Positions 54,126 through 63,652 of a stretch of DNA of 64,000 nucleotides are shown in pieces. Where the stretch lies: assembly GCA_040224245.1 (NCBI GenBank), contig JBEGIR010000050.1, forward strand, positions 16,891 through 80,890, given 5' to 3'. Every line of letters begins with the position of its first letter. The first letter of the stretch is position 1. The notes under the pieces are model-generated. The model searched no databases. It had not been told where the DNA came from and worked only from the letters and a program-made list of their open reading frames with translations. The DNA is from Puniceicoccaceae bacterium. GTDB taxonomy: Bacteria; Verrucomicrobiota; Verrucomicrobiia; Opitutales; JAFGAQ01. A program made the position numbers and the translations under genes.

Positions 54126-55028
54126 TCAATCCTCAATCGCCGTATTACGCGAGGGGATCCTGCTCTGGTTGCGTTGAAAAAAATGTGCTGGGGCTACGCC
54201 ATAGTGCTGTTTGAACAGGCGGGAAAAATGACAGGGATCCTCGTAACCGACCTTTGCAGCGACGGTTTTAACGAGTTCGGTCCCGACAAAAAGCAGTTGT
54301 GCGGCTACTTCCATTTTTCTTCGCGTGAGTGCGCGCGAGGGAGATTCGTTGTGGTGTTTCTGGAAAACGCGGCAGAGGTAGGCTTCGCTCACATGCACGG
54401 CATCGGCAAGGTCCCGCAGAGAACGCAGGGATGCAAAGTCCCTCTCGATGTGTTCGAGGCTCTGTTGACAGAGTGCATGGCCTGCGCTGCGCGAAGGTCG
54501 ACGCAGGGCCTGTGGAGGTGGAACCTGACTGAGGATGAGTTGCAGCAGTTGATGACAGGCCTCAGTCTGTTTGGCCTTTCCGAGATCAATCAGCTGCTGG
54601 AAGTTGGAGCGAATCCAGGGTAAATGGGAGAGTGCGGCCTGATGTTGGGCATGGGCATGCAGTGGAGCGAGCAGGGTCTCGGCTTGGGTTCCGCTGAAAT
54701 CCACAAAGCACTTGACCAGCGGGTGTGGCGAAAGTGCACGCAATTGGAGTTGTTGATGGGGACCATAACAGAATAGCGATCCGGCACTCAGGGCAGTGGT
54801 GTTTCCATCCAGATTGACGTTGCAGTGGCCTGAGACGATGTACTCCAGTCCGTGATAGGGAAATGCGCTGCGCTGTACGTGATACGCCTTGCCACACACC
54901 TCAATGCCACCGCACACAATGGTTAAAGATGCTCCAGAGTCTGGATTCAGATTGTGGAAAAAATAATCCGCTTTCTGAACTTCAGGTGCTATGAATGAAG
55001 GAATGAAATGCTGCGTTGCGGTTCGCAT
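54126..55028 (-). CDS. AraC-family transcriptional regulator of the fucose cluster
   Basis: A 300-residue regulator: an N-terminal cupin-like sensor (IVCGGIEVCGKAYHVQRSAFPYHGLEYIVSGHCNVNLDGNT, 'HGLEYIVSG' being the typical AraC cupin strand) and a C-terminal AraC domain (about 195-295) with RDLADAVHVSEAYLCRVFQKHHNESPSRALTRRKMEVAAQLL and VKTVAAKVGYEDPCHFSRLFKQHYGVAP. It is transcribed away from the dehydrogenase-AKR-GH-fucU-fucP genes with 123 bases between starts, so it is the likely local activator. ATG 55028 preferred over a TTG at 55058. Confidence 0.87.
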   Translation of the reverse strand: MRTATQHFIPSFIAPEVQKADYFFHNLNPDSGASLTIVCGGIEVCGKAYHVQRSAFPYHGLEYIVSGHCNVNLDGNTTALSAGSLFCYGPHQQLQLRALSPHPLVKCFVDFSGTQAETLLAPLHAHAQHQAALSHLPWIRSNFQQLIDLGKAKQTEACHQLLQLILSQVPPPQALRRPSRSAGHALCQQSLEHIERDFASLRSLRDLADAVHVSEAYLCRVFQKHHNESPSRALTRRKMEVAAQLLFVGTELVKTVAAKVGYEDPCHFSRLFKQHYGVAPAHFFQRNQSRIPSRNTAIED

Positions 55029-55151
55029 ACGGAATAGCGAATAGTCAAAAATATCCAATACTCTGTCAATTCAGTCGATGGATCCATTGCATGAATTGTG
55101 TTAAAATGATGCTTATCCATTTTTAGGATGCGATCCCCAAGATTACCCACC
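55029..55151. promoter_or_regulatory. Divergent promoter region of the fucose cluster
   Basis: AT-rich intergenic DNA between the araC-type gene (leftward) and the dehydrogenase gene (rightward). A 10-bp perfect palindrome ATGGATCCAT (55078-55087) and a GAATAGCGAATAG repeat (55032-55044) are candidate operator elements; TTAAAAT (55101-55107) may be a rightward -10. Promoter hexamers are not otherwise clear. Confidence 0.4.
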
Positions 55152-56243
55152 ATGATCTCTGCAAACCTTCCCCAAACCATGACGGGTGCCTACCTACCCG
55201 GTAATAGTACGACCGTACTGAAAACCGTGCCTGTTCCACAACCCGGCCATGGCGAGGTGTTGCTGCGCATGAAGGCGTCCACGCTTTGTGGCAGTGACAT
55301 TCGTGCCATTTATCACGAACATCTGGGAAAGGGACCTGAGGGTTATCAGAATAAGATCGCAGGGCACGAACCCTGTGGGCAGATCGTTGCGGTCGGTCCG
55401 GGTACGCGACGTTTTCAAGTTGGAGACCGGGTCGTAGTTTACCATATTTCGGGCTGTGGACTGTGCAATGACTGCCGTCGCGGATACATGATCAGCTGTA
55501 CCAGCCCACATCGTGCTGCCTATGGGTGGCAGCGGGACGGTGGGATGGCAGACTACCTGCTTGCGGATGAGAAAGACTTGTGCCTGCTTCCGGATGGACT
55601 GAGCTATGCGGATGGGGCACAGGTGGCCTGTGGTTTTGGAACGGTCTATGAGGGTCTGGAGAAGATTGGGATCTGCGGCAAACATGTGGTCCTGATCACG
55701 GGATTGGGTCCGGTCGGACTGGCTGCAGCGATGCTCAGCCGGGCGATGGGAGCGACAAGAGTGATCGGGGTGGATGCGGTATCTGAGCGCAGGGAACTCG
55801 CCCTGAAAAAAGGTCTCTGCGATGAGGTATTGCCTGCCGGGGAGGATACGGTGGACCGTGTGTTGCAGCTGACTCATGGACATGGGGTGGAACGTGCTGT
55901 GGACTGCTCCGGGCATGTGCAGGCTCGCAATGTGGCCATCCGGGCTACACGCAAATGGGGGAAGATTGTCCTGATCGGTGAAGGAGGTCGTTGTGAGTTT
56001 GAACCTTCTCCGGATCTGATTCATGACCAGAAATCCATCCATGGCAGTTGGGTGACCAATATTTGGCGCATGGAGGAATTGCTCGAACTGCTGGTGCGTT
56101 GGAACCTTCATCCTGCGGATTTGATCACGCATCGCTTTCCGCTCGAGCGCGCAGATGAGGCCTATGCGCTGATGGCGCAGGGACGGTGCGGAAAAGTTGC
56201 AGTTTGTTTCGACGAGGAACTGGAAGGCAAAGTCTCCGCATGA
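55152..56243 (+). CDS. Zinc-dependent alcohol/polyol dehydrogenase (MDR family)
   Basis: A 363-residue medium-chain dehydrogenase. Catalytic zinc ligands C46 (TLCGSD) and H72-E73 (AGHEPCG); structural zinc cysteines C102, C105, C108 and C116 (CGLCNDCRRGYMISC); NAD-binding motif GLGPVGLAA near 190 with VIGVDAVSERRE, indicating NAD preference. Pattern is that of sorbitol/threonine/inosose dehydrogenase-like enzymes. First gene of a rightward cluster with AKR, glycosidase-like, FucU and FucP genes, so it probably oxidises a fucose-derived polyol or aldehyde; that is inference. ATG 55152 preferred over an upstream in-frame start. Confidence 0.9.
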   Translation: MISANLPQTMTGAYLPGNSTTVLKTVPVPQPGHGEVLLRMKASTLCGSDIRAIYHEHLGKGPEGYQNKIAGHEPCGQIVAVGPGTRRFQVGDRVVVYHISGCGLCNDCRRGYMISCTSPHRAAYGWQRDGGMADYLLADEKDLCLLPDGLSYADGAQVACGFGTVYEGLEKIGICGKHVVLITGLGPVGLAAAMLSRAMGATRVIGVDAVSERRELALKKGLCDEVLPAGEDTVDRVLQLTHGHGVERAVDCSGHVQARNVAIRATRKWGKIVLIGEGGRCEFEPSPDLIHDQKSIHGSWVTNIWRMEELLELLVRWNLHPADLITHRFPLERADEAYALMAQGRCGKVAVCFDEELEGKVSA

Positions 56244-56289
56244 TGGACTTGCTCAAGCTGCTGAACATTGAACCCCCCACAAGATTTTC

Positions 56290-57276
56290 ATGAATGCCAT
56301 TGATCCATCCCTGATACCCCAACGCAAACTGCACACGGGCGCGACCATGCCGGCGATCGGTCTGGGCACCTTTGGTTCGGACCATGTGTCGCACGAAACG
56401 GTTGCAGATGCAGTGCTCAATGCGGGTCGCATCGGATACCGCCACTTTGACTGTGCGGCAGTATATGGCAATGAACGGCAGATTGGGGAAGCGCTACGCT
56501 CCCTTCGCAGCGAGGGGGTTGCGCGGGAGGATTTGTGGATCACCTCAAAACTGTGGAATGACCAACATGGCAGTGCGAAGGTCGGACCCGCCTGCGAGCA
56601 GAGCTTGCGGGATCTGCAACTGGATTACCTCGATCTGTACCTGGTGCATTGGCCGTTTCCCAATTACCATCCCCCGCATTGTGATGTTTCTGCACGCTCA
56701 CCCGATGCCCAGCCCTATGTGCACGATCAGTTCATGGATACCTGGGCCGGAATGGAACGGTTGGTTGAGCGGGGACTGGTGCGTGCCATCGGAACTTCCA
56801 ATGTAACGATTTCGAAACTCAGCCGCATATTGCAGGATGCGAATATTGCACCAGCGGCAAATCAGATGGAACTGCACCCGCACTTCCAGCAACCGGAACT
56901 GTTTGAATACGTGCGCTCTCAGGCAATGGTTGCCATCGGTTACTGTCCGGTGGGTTCGCCTGCGCGTCCTGAACGGGACCGCACTCCTGAGGACAGTGTG
57001 GATGTGGAGGATCCGGTGATCCTGGAGATTGCCCGGAATCATGGCATTCACCCGGCAACCCTTTGTGTGAAGTGGGCCCAGCAGCGGGGTCAGGTTCCCA
57101 TTCCTTTTTCGACAACCCCGGCGAATTATCATGCAAACCTTGAAGCACTTACCACAGCTGCGCTGAGTGATCAGGAGATGCAAGCCATCGCGGGCATCGA
57201 CCGGAACTGTCGCCTGATCAAGGGACATGTCTTTCTGTGGCAGGGGGCAAAAGACTGGCACGAGCTATGGACATAA
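56290..57276 (+). CDS. Aldo/keto reductase
   Basis: A 328-residue NADPH-dependent reductase with complete tetrad: D54 (RHFDCAAVYGNE), Y59, K87 (WITSKLWND) and H120 (LVHWPFP). It resembles AKR1/AKR5-type aldose reductases; the C-terminal IPFSTTPANYHANLEAL region replaces the usual IPKS cofactor loop with IPFST, which may change cofactor affinity. Between the MDR dehydrogenase and a secreted glycosidase-like gene; in a fucose cluster it could reduce L-fucose to L-fucitol or L-lactaldehyde to propanediol. Start ATG 56290 lies 46 bases after the dehydrogenase. Confidence 0.9.
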   Translation: MNAIDPSLIPQRKLHTGATMPAIGLGTFGSDHVSHETVADAVLNAGRIGYRHFDCAAVYGNERQIGEALRSLRSEGVAREDLWITSKLWNDQHGSAKVGPACEQSLRDLQLDYLDLYLVHWPFPNYHPPHCDVSARSPDAQPYVHDQFMDTWAGMERLVERGLVRAIGTSNVTISKLSRILQDANIAPAANQMELHPHFQQPELFEYVRSQAMVAIGYCPVGSPARPERDRTPEDSVDVEDPVILEIARNHGIHPATLCVKWAQQRGQVPIPFSTTPANYHANLEALTTAALSDQEMQAIAGIDRNCRLIKGHVFLWQGAKDWHELWT

Positions 57277-57298
57277 ATCCCAACGCAGAAGGACTGAA

Positions 57299-58978
57299 AT
57301 GAAGTGGAATGGACTGCAGTTTGGAATATGGATCAGTGGACTGATGTTCGCTTGCACAGGGTTGCTGTATGCCCAGATCGCCGAACGTGAGCGTCCAGAC
57401 TCCTGGAACGAACTCGTGCAAGGGGCGCGCTTTGTGGACCGTTTTCTTCCCATGCAGGGTAGGGTGCTTTCTTCAGATACCTGGGGTTTGGATGCTGTGC
57501 GTCCCCGATGGATCGACAACGGCATCGAATCCGACAGCTGGTCCTACTGGGGAGGCAACATCCTGCAGGCGGAGGATGGTACCTACCACCTGTTCGTCTG
57601 CGGCTGGCTGGAAGGCTCACCTCGGGGGCACATGGAATGGGGACGTTCCTGGGTATTTAATGCTGTCAGTGACAATCTGACAGGCCCCTTTCGACCCCGG
57701 CAGCTGATTGGGCGCGGTCACAACCCCGAGGCGTTCCGCCTCAAGGACGGCCGCTACGTGATCTACGTAATTGACGGTTGTTACATTGCGGATGATCTCA
57801 ATGGACCGTGGCAGTATTCCAAGCTGGAGTTTGATGCGCGTGACCGTGCGATCATTGAGGGATTGTCCAATCTCTCCTTTGCACGGCGGGACGATGGTTC
57901 CTTTGTGATGGTGTGTCGTGGTGGCGGCATTTGGATCAGCGAGGATGGTCTCTCCACCTATCATCAGGTGAGCAATGGCAGTGTGTATCCCGACGTTGAC
58001 GGACGCTTTGAAGATCCGGTGATCTGGAGGGATTCCGTGCAATATCATCTGATCGTGAATGACTGGTTGGGACGCATCGCGTACTATCTGCGCTCACCGG
58101 ATGGACTGCATTGGGTCGTCGATCCAGGTGAGGCTTATGTACCCGGCATTGCCCGTCATGCTGATGGAACAGTGGAGGATTGGTTCAAGTTTGAGCGTCT
58201 CAAAATTTTTCAAGATGCCAAAGGCCGGGCAATTCAGGCAAATTTTGCGGTGATCGACACCCTCAAGCATGAAGACCGTGCCTTTGACCTTCACAGTTCG
58301 AAAAATATTGGAATCCCTCTGGAACCGGGATTGTTGCTCGAAATCGTCGATTCACACGGCACGAACGGTGCCAATGGCTCCATCGTTCGCGTTCGGGTGA
58401 AGGCGGAGCCGGGCTTTGATCCGTTGCACGATCTCGATCTCGACTCGCTGCGCTTGGGTGCATGCGAAGCGGTCAACTTTGGGCGTGGTGCCAGCGTGAG
58501 GGAACAGGTGGTTGAGGGTGCCGATGTGGTGTTCGGCTTTGATCGTGCGGATTGCGAGTTCGACGATGAAGCGTTTGTCGCAAAATTGATCGGTCGCAAA
58601 CTCAACGGTGATCCGGTTTTTGGATTCGCAAGCCTGTCAGAGTCGGCAGATACCGACGCAATGCTTTCACCCCGGGCACCTGTGTTGTCAGGTGGCATCG
58701 GGGAACGCATGCTATCGGTGGAAGTGATGAATCTGGGTCAACGGAGTTCCGATGCATCATCCATTCGAGTGCTGTTGTCGATTGATGGAAGTGAAGCATG
58801 CGTTGCAGAGAGTGTGGTGCCTGCCCTTCAACCGTATGCTAACACAACCGTGCATCTGGCCGTGAAGGAAGTCTATCAAACTGTGGAGCTGAACCCCGAT
58901 TCGCAATGCACGGTTGTGGTGGAACCGCGCTCGGGGCAAAGAATGCAGTATACTGGTCATGCCCGATTTTCTGAATGA
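57299..58978 (+). CDS. Secreted five-bladed beta-propeller glycosidase-like protein
   Basis: A 559-residue exported protein. Signal peptide MKWNGLQFGIWISGLMFACTGLLYA; a five-bladed propeller like GH43/GH32/GH117 enzymes over about 60-385: GGNILQAEDGTYHLFVCGW, GHNPEAFRLKDGRYVIYV, EGLSNLSFARRDDGSF, GRFEDPVIWRDSVQYHLIVNDW, and a C-terminal beta-rich domain (about 390-550, LLLEIVDSHGTNG...). Acidic residues in the FEDP block are candidate catalytic groups, but the exact family is not certain. A clear Shine-Dalgarno (AAGGA) precedes ATG 57299. It probably acts on extracellular fucose-containing glycans, given its neighbours. The start overlaps nothing; 22 bases after the AKR stop. Confidence 0.7.
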   Translation: MKWNGLQFGIWISGLMFACTGLLYAQIAERERPDSWNELVQGARFVDRFLPMQGRVLSSDTWGLDAVRPRWIDNGIESDSWSYWGGNILQAEDGTYHLFVCGWLEGSPRGHMEWGRSWVFNAVSDNLTGPFRPRQLIGRGHNPEAFRLKDGRYVIYVIDGCYIADDLNGPWQYSKLEFDARDRAIIEGLSNLSFARRDDGSFVMVCRGGGIWISEDGLSTYHQVSNGSVYPDVDGRFEDPVIWRDSVQYHLIVNDWLGRIAYYLRSPDGLHWVVDPGEAYVPGIARHADGTVEDWFKFERLKIFQDAKGRAIQANFAVIDTLKHEDRAFDLHSSKNIGIPLEPGLLLEIVDSHGTNGANGSIVRVRVKAEPGFDPLHDLDLDSLRLGACEAVNFGRGASVREQVVEGADVVFGFDRADCEFDDEAFVAKLIGRKLNGDPVFGFASLSESADTDAMLSPRAPVLSGGIGERMLSVEVMNLGQRSSDASSIRVLLSIDGSEACVAESVVPALQPYANTTVHLAVKEVYQTVELNPDSQCTVVVEPRSGQRMQYTGHARFSE

Positions 58979-59073
58979 GCCTTTTCCGATGACAAACAAT
59001 TGATTGGACTCCCTGAGAGGAGAAACCTACATTCCCGCGAAGCGACTCAATACAGCTAACCCTTGACAACCCC

Positions 59074-59508
59074 ATGTTAAAAGGAATCTCACCCCTGATC
59101 AGTCCGGACCTGCTCGCGACACTTGCGCGAATGGGACACGGCGATGAAATTATTCTGGCAGACGCCCATTTCCCCGGTGAATCCGTGAATGCGCGAGTGC
59201 TGCGTGCAGATGGGTTGCGCATTGCCGATCTGTTGAGGGCCATCCTGCCGCTTTTTGAGCTGGATTCCTATGTGTCGGATCCGGTGATCATGATGGCGGC
59301 GGTCCCTGGAGATCAGCTCGATCCCGAAGTCGAGAAGGCCTATCTTGCCAGTATTCGATTGTCCTATCCCGCATTTACGGAAGTGCAGCGCATCGAGCGT
59401 TTTGCGTTCTATGAACGAACCCGAAAAGCATTTGCAGTCGTCATGACTGGAGAGACTGCCAAATATGGCAACATTTTGCTGAAAAAAGGAGTGACCCCCA
59501 GCACTTGA
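59074..59508 (+). CDS. fucU: L-fucose mutarotase
   Basis: A 144-residue member of the RbsD/FucU family that interconverts alpha and beta anomers of L-fucose. Family signature [34 protein letters not shown] with catalytic H22 and D30, and a C-terminal [30 protein letters not shown] block. The LRADG and mid-region [13 protein letters not shown] match FucU rather than RbsD. Located between a glycosidase-like gene and fucP, which strengthens the L-fucose assignment. Confidence 0.92.
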   Translation: MLKGISPLISPDLLATLARMGHGDEIILADAHFPGESVNARVLRADGLRIADLLRAILPLFELDSYVSDPVIMMAAVPGDQLDPEVEKAYLASIRLSYPAFTEVQRIERFAFYERTRKAFAVVMTGETAKYGNILLKKGVTPST

Positions 59509-59600
59509 ATCGCACGGAACTCCAACCGGCATCCCTGTATTTATCGCGTTTCATGCATCGATACGTCGGATCGCATGTCGTGCTTTAACCACAACCCCAA

Positions 59601-60881
59601 ATGATCGACCCCAAGTCCATGAATCATCCATCTGACCCCAAACCCGCCGTTATTCCCCCCAAGTTCATTCTTCCCTTCATCATGGTGACGTTGCTCTTTG
59701 CGCTGTGGGGCTTTGCCAATGATATCACCAACCCACTGGTGAAAGCCTTTCGGGACATCTTTCAGATCAGCAATGCCCAGAGCAGTCTGGTGCAGTTTGC
59801 CTTTTACGGTGGCTACGCGACGATGGCGATCCCTGCTGCAGTTTTCATCCGGAAATACAGCTACAAGAGCGGCATTGTGATCGGACTTTCACTCTATGCG
59901 TTGGGCGCGATGATGACGGTTCCTGCGAGTCTGTTCGAGTCGTTTAACCTGTTTCTGTTGGGGTTCTACGTGCTGACCTTTGGGTTGGCATTTCTGGAAA
60001 CCACCGCCAATCCCTACATCCTGTCGATGGGACCACCGGAGACCGCGACCCGTCGGCTGAATCTCGCGCAGGCCTTTAACCCCATGGGGTCGCTCACGGG
60101 CATGTTTGTGGCGATGTTTTACATTCAGAAGCAGCTGACCGGAGAGCGTGCCAATGACCTTGAGATCGTGCGCACCCCATATCTTGTGATTGGTGCGGTA
60201 GTGATTGTCGTGATGATCGCTTTTTTACTGGTGCGCCTGCCCAGGCAGGGGGATGCCACGGGGGATGTGCACCTGTTCACGACCGCAAGACGTCTCTTGA
60301 AAAATCTCAACTATGTTGAAGGCGTTGTCGCGCAGACTTTTTATGTGGGCGCACAAATCATGGTGTGGACCTTCATTTTTCACTACGCCGAAGACTCGCT
60401 CGGTATGCCTTCCGATGAAGCATCGAAGTACAACATTGCGGCCATGATCATTTTTTGCTCGAGCCGCTTCATCTGCACCTTTCTGCTCAAATATTTCAGC
60501 CCTGGCATCTTGCTCGCGGGATTGGCCGCGGGCGGTGTCGCCACTACGCTGGGTGCAATCTTCCTGGGTGGATATCCCGGCTTGTATGCCCTGGTGGGCA
60601 TTTCGGCCTGCATGTCCCTGATGTTTCCGACGATCTATGGCATCGCCCTGGAGGGACTGGGGGACGATGCAAAACTGGCATCGGCAGGTTTGATTTTTGC
60701 GATAGTGGGAGGCGCGCTGATGCCTCCATTGCAAGGCCTGATCATCGATCTCGGTCAGGTTGCGGGAATGTCTGCAACACGCTTTTCCTTCTTCCTGCCA
60801 GCACTCTGTTTTGTCATCATTGCAGCTTATGGATGGCGCAGTTCACGCCGGAATCTGCTGATGATCCGCGATCTGAACTGA
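59601..60881 (+). CDS. fucP: L-fucose:H+ symporter (FHS family)
   Basis: A 426-residue 12-helix major-facilitator transporter of the fucose-galactose-glucose/H+ group. Signature LLFALWGFANDITNPLV with D41, and GLAFLETTANPYILSMG with E133; these correspond to the proton-coupling D46 and E135 of E. coli FucP. An in-frame ATG six codons later (59619) is an alternative start. Last gene of the rightward cluster. Some FHS members carry other hexoses, but the FucU neighbour makes fucose most likely. Confidence 0.9.
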   Translation: MIDPKSMNHPSDPKPAVIPPKFILPFIMVTLLFALWGFANDITNPLVKAFRDIFQISNAQSSLVQFAFYGGYATMAIPAAVFIRKYSYKSGIVIGLSLYALGAMMTVPASLFESFNLFLLGFYVLTFGLAFLETTANPYILSMGPPETATRRLNLAQAFNPMGSLTGMFVAMFYIQKQLTGERANDLEIVRTPYLVIGAVVIVVMIAFLLVRLPRQGDATGDVHLFTTARRLLKNLNYVEGVVAQTFYVGAQIMVWTFIFHYAEDSLGMPSDEASKYNIAAMIIFCSSRFICTFLLKYFSPGILLAGLAAGGVATTLGAIFLGGYPGLYALVGISACMSLMFPTIYGIALEGLGDDAKLASAGLIFAIVGGALMPPLQGLIIDLGQVAGMSATRFSFFLPALCFVIIAAYGWRSSRRNLLMIRDLN

Positions 60882-60897
60882 GTCAAAGGGAAGGAAC

Positions 60898-61407
60898 TCA
60901 GTAGGGCGTTGTTGCCGAAGCATCGGTGGTCGGAAACTCAAACTGAGCGGGTCGCCGATGTGCAGCGCGCTGCGGTGTGGCGAACCCGGCACTGACCTCG
61001 GGCCAGCGCGGACTTCCTCCCGAGGGTTCGGAGATGCTGGAAACCTGGGATGTCGGAAGTTGACGATGGATCGCGCGCGTGAGCACGAGCGTTCCCGCAG
61101 GGGTGCGATCCAGGGACAGCAATCGTCCATCGGGATTCAAATCGAAACGGGAACTCATGTTGCGGATGGCCTTGCGGTATTCATACGTGAAGACCACGAG
61201 ATTTCCCGGTGCAGAAATTTGGTAAAACCCCGAGTTGCTCAGGGATTCATTTTCAAGCTGATAACTGCCATCGAGGTAAAAGCGAAGCTCCGTTTCTCCG
61301 GATCTCCAAACACCGACAAGCGGGTCGGGTTCACGTTGAGCGCAACCGGTACCCAACAGAACCAGCGCAACCAGCATTCCCAATCTGCACACAGGTCCTT
61401 CTTTCAT
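60898..61407 (-). CDS. Putative lipoprotein of unknown function
   Basis: A 169-residue exported protein. Signal GMLVALVLLGTGC suggests a lipobox with cysteine at residue 22. After it comes a small beta-sandwich-like domain (VGVWRSGETELRFYLDGSYQLENESL, FYQISAPGNLVVFTYEYR, DLNPDGRLLSLDRTPAGTLVLTR), the pattern of lipocalin-like/DUF repair-type proteins, and a low-complexity C-terminus. Convergent with fucP. ATG 61407 is preferred over an upstream start giving MALQRCQNCS. Confidence 0.6.
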   Translation of the reverse strand: MKEGPVCRLGMLVALVLLGTGCAQREPDPLVGVWRSGETELRFYLDGSYQLENESLSNSGFYQISAPGNLVVFTYEYRKAIRNMSSRFDLNPDGRLLSLDRTPAGTLVLTRAIHRQLPTSQVSSISEPSGGSPRWPEVSAGFATPQRAAHRRPAQFEFPTTDASATTPY

Positions 61408-61555
61408 GCTGCAATTCTGGCAGCGTTGCAGGGCCACTCAACTGCTTTACCCGAAGTTTACCGAGTTTTACAGGTTGTTGAAGGGGTGTCGATTTCTGGC
61501 TGATTACAGTGTCAAAATGGAGTCAATCGATACAAAATCGCTCAACACAGCAGCA

Positions 61556-61582
61556 CGCTCCCCCGCAGGGAACAAGGGAGCG
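61556..61582 (-). terminator. Hairpin downstream of the SSS symporter
   Basis: CGCTCCC (61556-61562) and GGGAGCG (61576-61582) form a 7-bp stem directly after the symporter stop on the minus strand; the following sequence lacks a strong T-run, so termination is uncertain. Confidence 0.45.
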
Positions 61583-61592
61583 CGATGGTTTA

Positions 61593-63509
61593 TCAGTTGT
61601 CGTATTGCGAGAGGCGATCCCACCAGCTGCGCTTGAGTATGATCATACAGATGATGGCGACTGCCAGCGTGATGATGGCCGACTGAAACTCGTGGATGAC
61701 AAAAAAGAAGGGCAGTGCGACCAGCGATGTTTGCCAGATGGTTCCAATGAAGACGTTGAACATGTCCAGCGCGAAGTGACGGTTTTTCTGAAAATGGGGA
61801 TCGTCCACCAGCACCTTTTGCAGTACGGGCTTCCAGAATCCCCACGGACGTACTTCGCGGTAGAATTTTTTCAGCTGTTCTTCGTCGGTGGGTGCCGTGA
61901 GCAGGGAAGCCACAACGCATCCGATTGTGGAAACGATCAGGATGATGGGGAAGTAATAGAGGATGCGGATGTCCGGTGCGAACATCGGGAAGATGGCTCC
62001 GAGCAGCCCTGGAATGACCATCGGAAGGCCCGCTACGATCATGCCGGAGAGCATGCCCCAGAAATAGCCCTGAGAGTTGAAGCGCCACCAGTACCATTTC
62101 AGCACGTTGGCTGCTGTATAGCCGCCCCAGAGCGCCGAGACAATCAGCTGCAGCACCTGATTCACATTTTTCGCCTGCGTGCCCAGCACGATGCTGATGA
62201 TCACAATCGAGATGCCCACGATGTAGTTCATCACCTTCACATTCTGAGCGGTGGCGTGGGGGCGGATATATTTCAGATAGATGTCGTTGGTCACGTAGAC
62301 CTGGGCGGCGTTGAGCGTGCCCGAAAAGGTTGAAATGAATGCCGCGAGCAAGCCGGCGAGCAGAAGTCCCAGTAAACCCATCGGGACAAACTGATGAATC
62401 GTGGAGGGGAGGACCTGCTCAAAGTCAAGCACCCCGGCGACTTCGAGATTGAGCTGCTCATAGAAGATGATGCCGAGCACTGCAAATCCTGCAATCATGA
62501 GGTAGCGAACCGGCATCAGCACGATGGAAACAAATCCGCTCATCTTGCACGCCTCCGAGGGTGATTTGGTGGAGAGGATCTTCTGCATGTCGTAGTTGGG
62601 TGCGGGACCCGCGATGCTGAGCAAGATGCCTTTGAATAACATCATCATGAACATCGCTGAGAACAGTGTGTAACCATCTTCAGCAATTTTGCGGTTCACC
62701 TCGCTGATTTGCGCTGACCAGTCGATGCCCAGGGTTTTACCAAAGAAAGGGTTTGTCCAGCCATCGGGCACCATCAAGCCGTGGGTGGCAACTGCCGAGA
62801 AGGCGATGTAGGCCACAACGATCGATGCAATCGTCATGATCACATATTGCAGAATGTCGGCCCAGACGATGCTGACCATGCCGCCCAACACCGTGTAGAA
62901 AACCGCAAACAGGGTAAAGGCAATGCCATAGAGGTGCGGCACATATTCAGCCGGGATATCCAGGTTGAGATAGCTGTTGACCCATGTCCAGGGGATGAAG
63001 ATTTCCATGAATTTTCCCAGGCCAATGAACCCATAGGCCAGAAATCCCAGCCCACTGATCAGGGCAAATACCACGACGATGCCATGGGCCATGGAACTGC
63101 CTCGGTCGTTGCCAAAGCGGTAGTTGATCCATTGAGCACCTGTGGTCACATTGGAGCGTCGCAGCCATGCCGAGAGGAAGACCATGAGGAAAATCTGGTT
63201 GAAGACAGGCCACAGCCAGGGAATCCAGATGCTCTTCACTCCGTAGACAAAGGCCAGTGTTACCAGCCACATCGTTCCGGAGATGTCGAACATGCCCGAT
63301 GCATTCGACAGTCCCAGCATGTACCAGGGCAGTTTGTTGCCACCGAGGTAGTAGTCTCCCATGCTGCGCGCAGCACGTTTGGAGATCAGGATGCCGATGC
63401 CAACAATCGCGATCAGATAAGCCGCAATGATGGAGACGTCGACGGGGTGGAGTTGGGCGAGCAATGAAGCATTGCCAACCTGTGGAAGGAACACGTTTTG
63501 ACTGAACAT
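61593..63509 (-). CDS. Sodium:solute symporter (SSS family)
   Basis: A 638-residue sodium-coupled transporter of about 14 helices. Signatures: RAARSMGDYYLGGNKLPWYMLGLSNASGMFDISGTMW, TGAQWINYRFGNDRGS, the IAFTLFAVFYTVLGGMVSIVWADILQYVIM block (the SSS G..a....D..q motif) and FSGTLNAAQVYVTNDIYLKYI. Substrate unknown; family members in polysaccharide degraders often import sugars or carboxylates, and the gene lies close to the fucose cluster though in the opposite direction. The start ATG 63509 lies within a longer open frame (to 63641) that is not family-like. Confidence 0.88.
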   Translation of the reverse strand: MFSQNVFLPQVGNASLLAQLHPVDVSIIAAYLIAIVGIGILISKRAARSMGDYYLGGNKLPWYMLGLSNASGMFDISGTMWLVTLAFVYGVKSIWIPWLWPVFNQIFLMVFLSAWLRRSNVTTGAQWINYRFGNDRGSSMAHGIVVVFALISGLGFLAYGFIGLGKFMEIFIPWTWVNSYLNLDIPAEYVPHLYGIAFTLFAVFYTVLGGMVSIVWADILQYVIMTIASIVVAYIAFSAVATHGLMVPDGWTNPFFGKTLGIDWSAQISEVNRKIAEDGYTLFSAMFMMMLFKGILLSIAGPAPNYDMQKILSTKSPSEACKMSGFVSIVLMPVRYLMIAGFAVLGIIFYEQLNLEVAGVLDFEQVLPSTIHQFVPMGLLGLLLAGLLAAFISTFSGTLNAAQVYVTNDIYLKYIRPHATAQNVKVMNYIVGISIVIISIVLGTQAKNVNQVLQLIVSALWGGYTAANVLKWYWWRFNSQGYFWGMLSGMIVAGLPMVIPGLLGAIFPMFAPDIRILYYFPIILIVSTIGCVVASLLTAPTDEEQLKKFYREVRPWGFWKPVLQKVLVDDPHFQKNRHFALDMFNVFIGTIWQTSLVALPFFFVIHEFQSAIITLAVAIICMIILKRSWWDRLSQYDN

Positions 63510-63652
63510 GGGGTAGGTGAATTGCGTGATCGATTCAGGATCTGTCGAAGACCCGGGAAGTGGGTGAGCATGCAGGGTTTTGCTCCATCGTGCAAGCGGG
63601 ATGTGCGTGGGAAATCGATTGGTCCCGGGCGAGCTGTTCACGAAAAGTCAGA

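Noticed and set aside
61509..62333. 274-residue plus-strand open frame
   Set aside because: Antisense to the SSS symporter gene; no supporting start site or motif.
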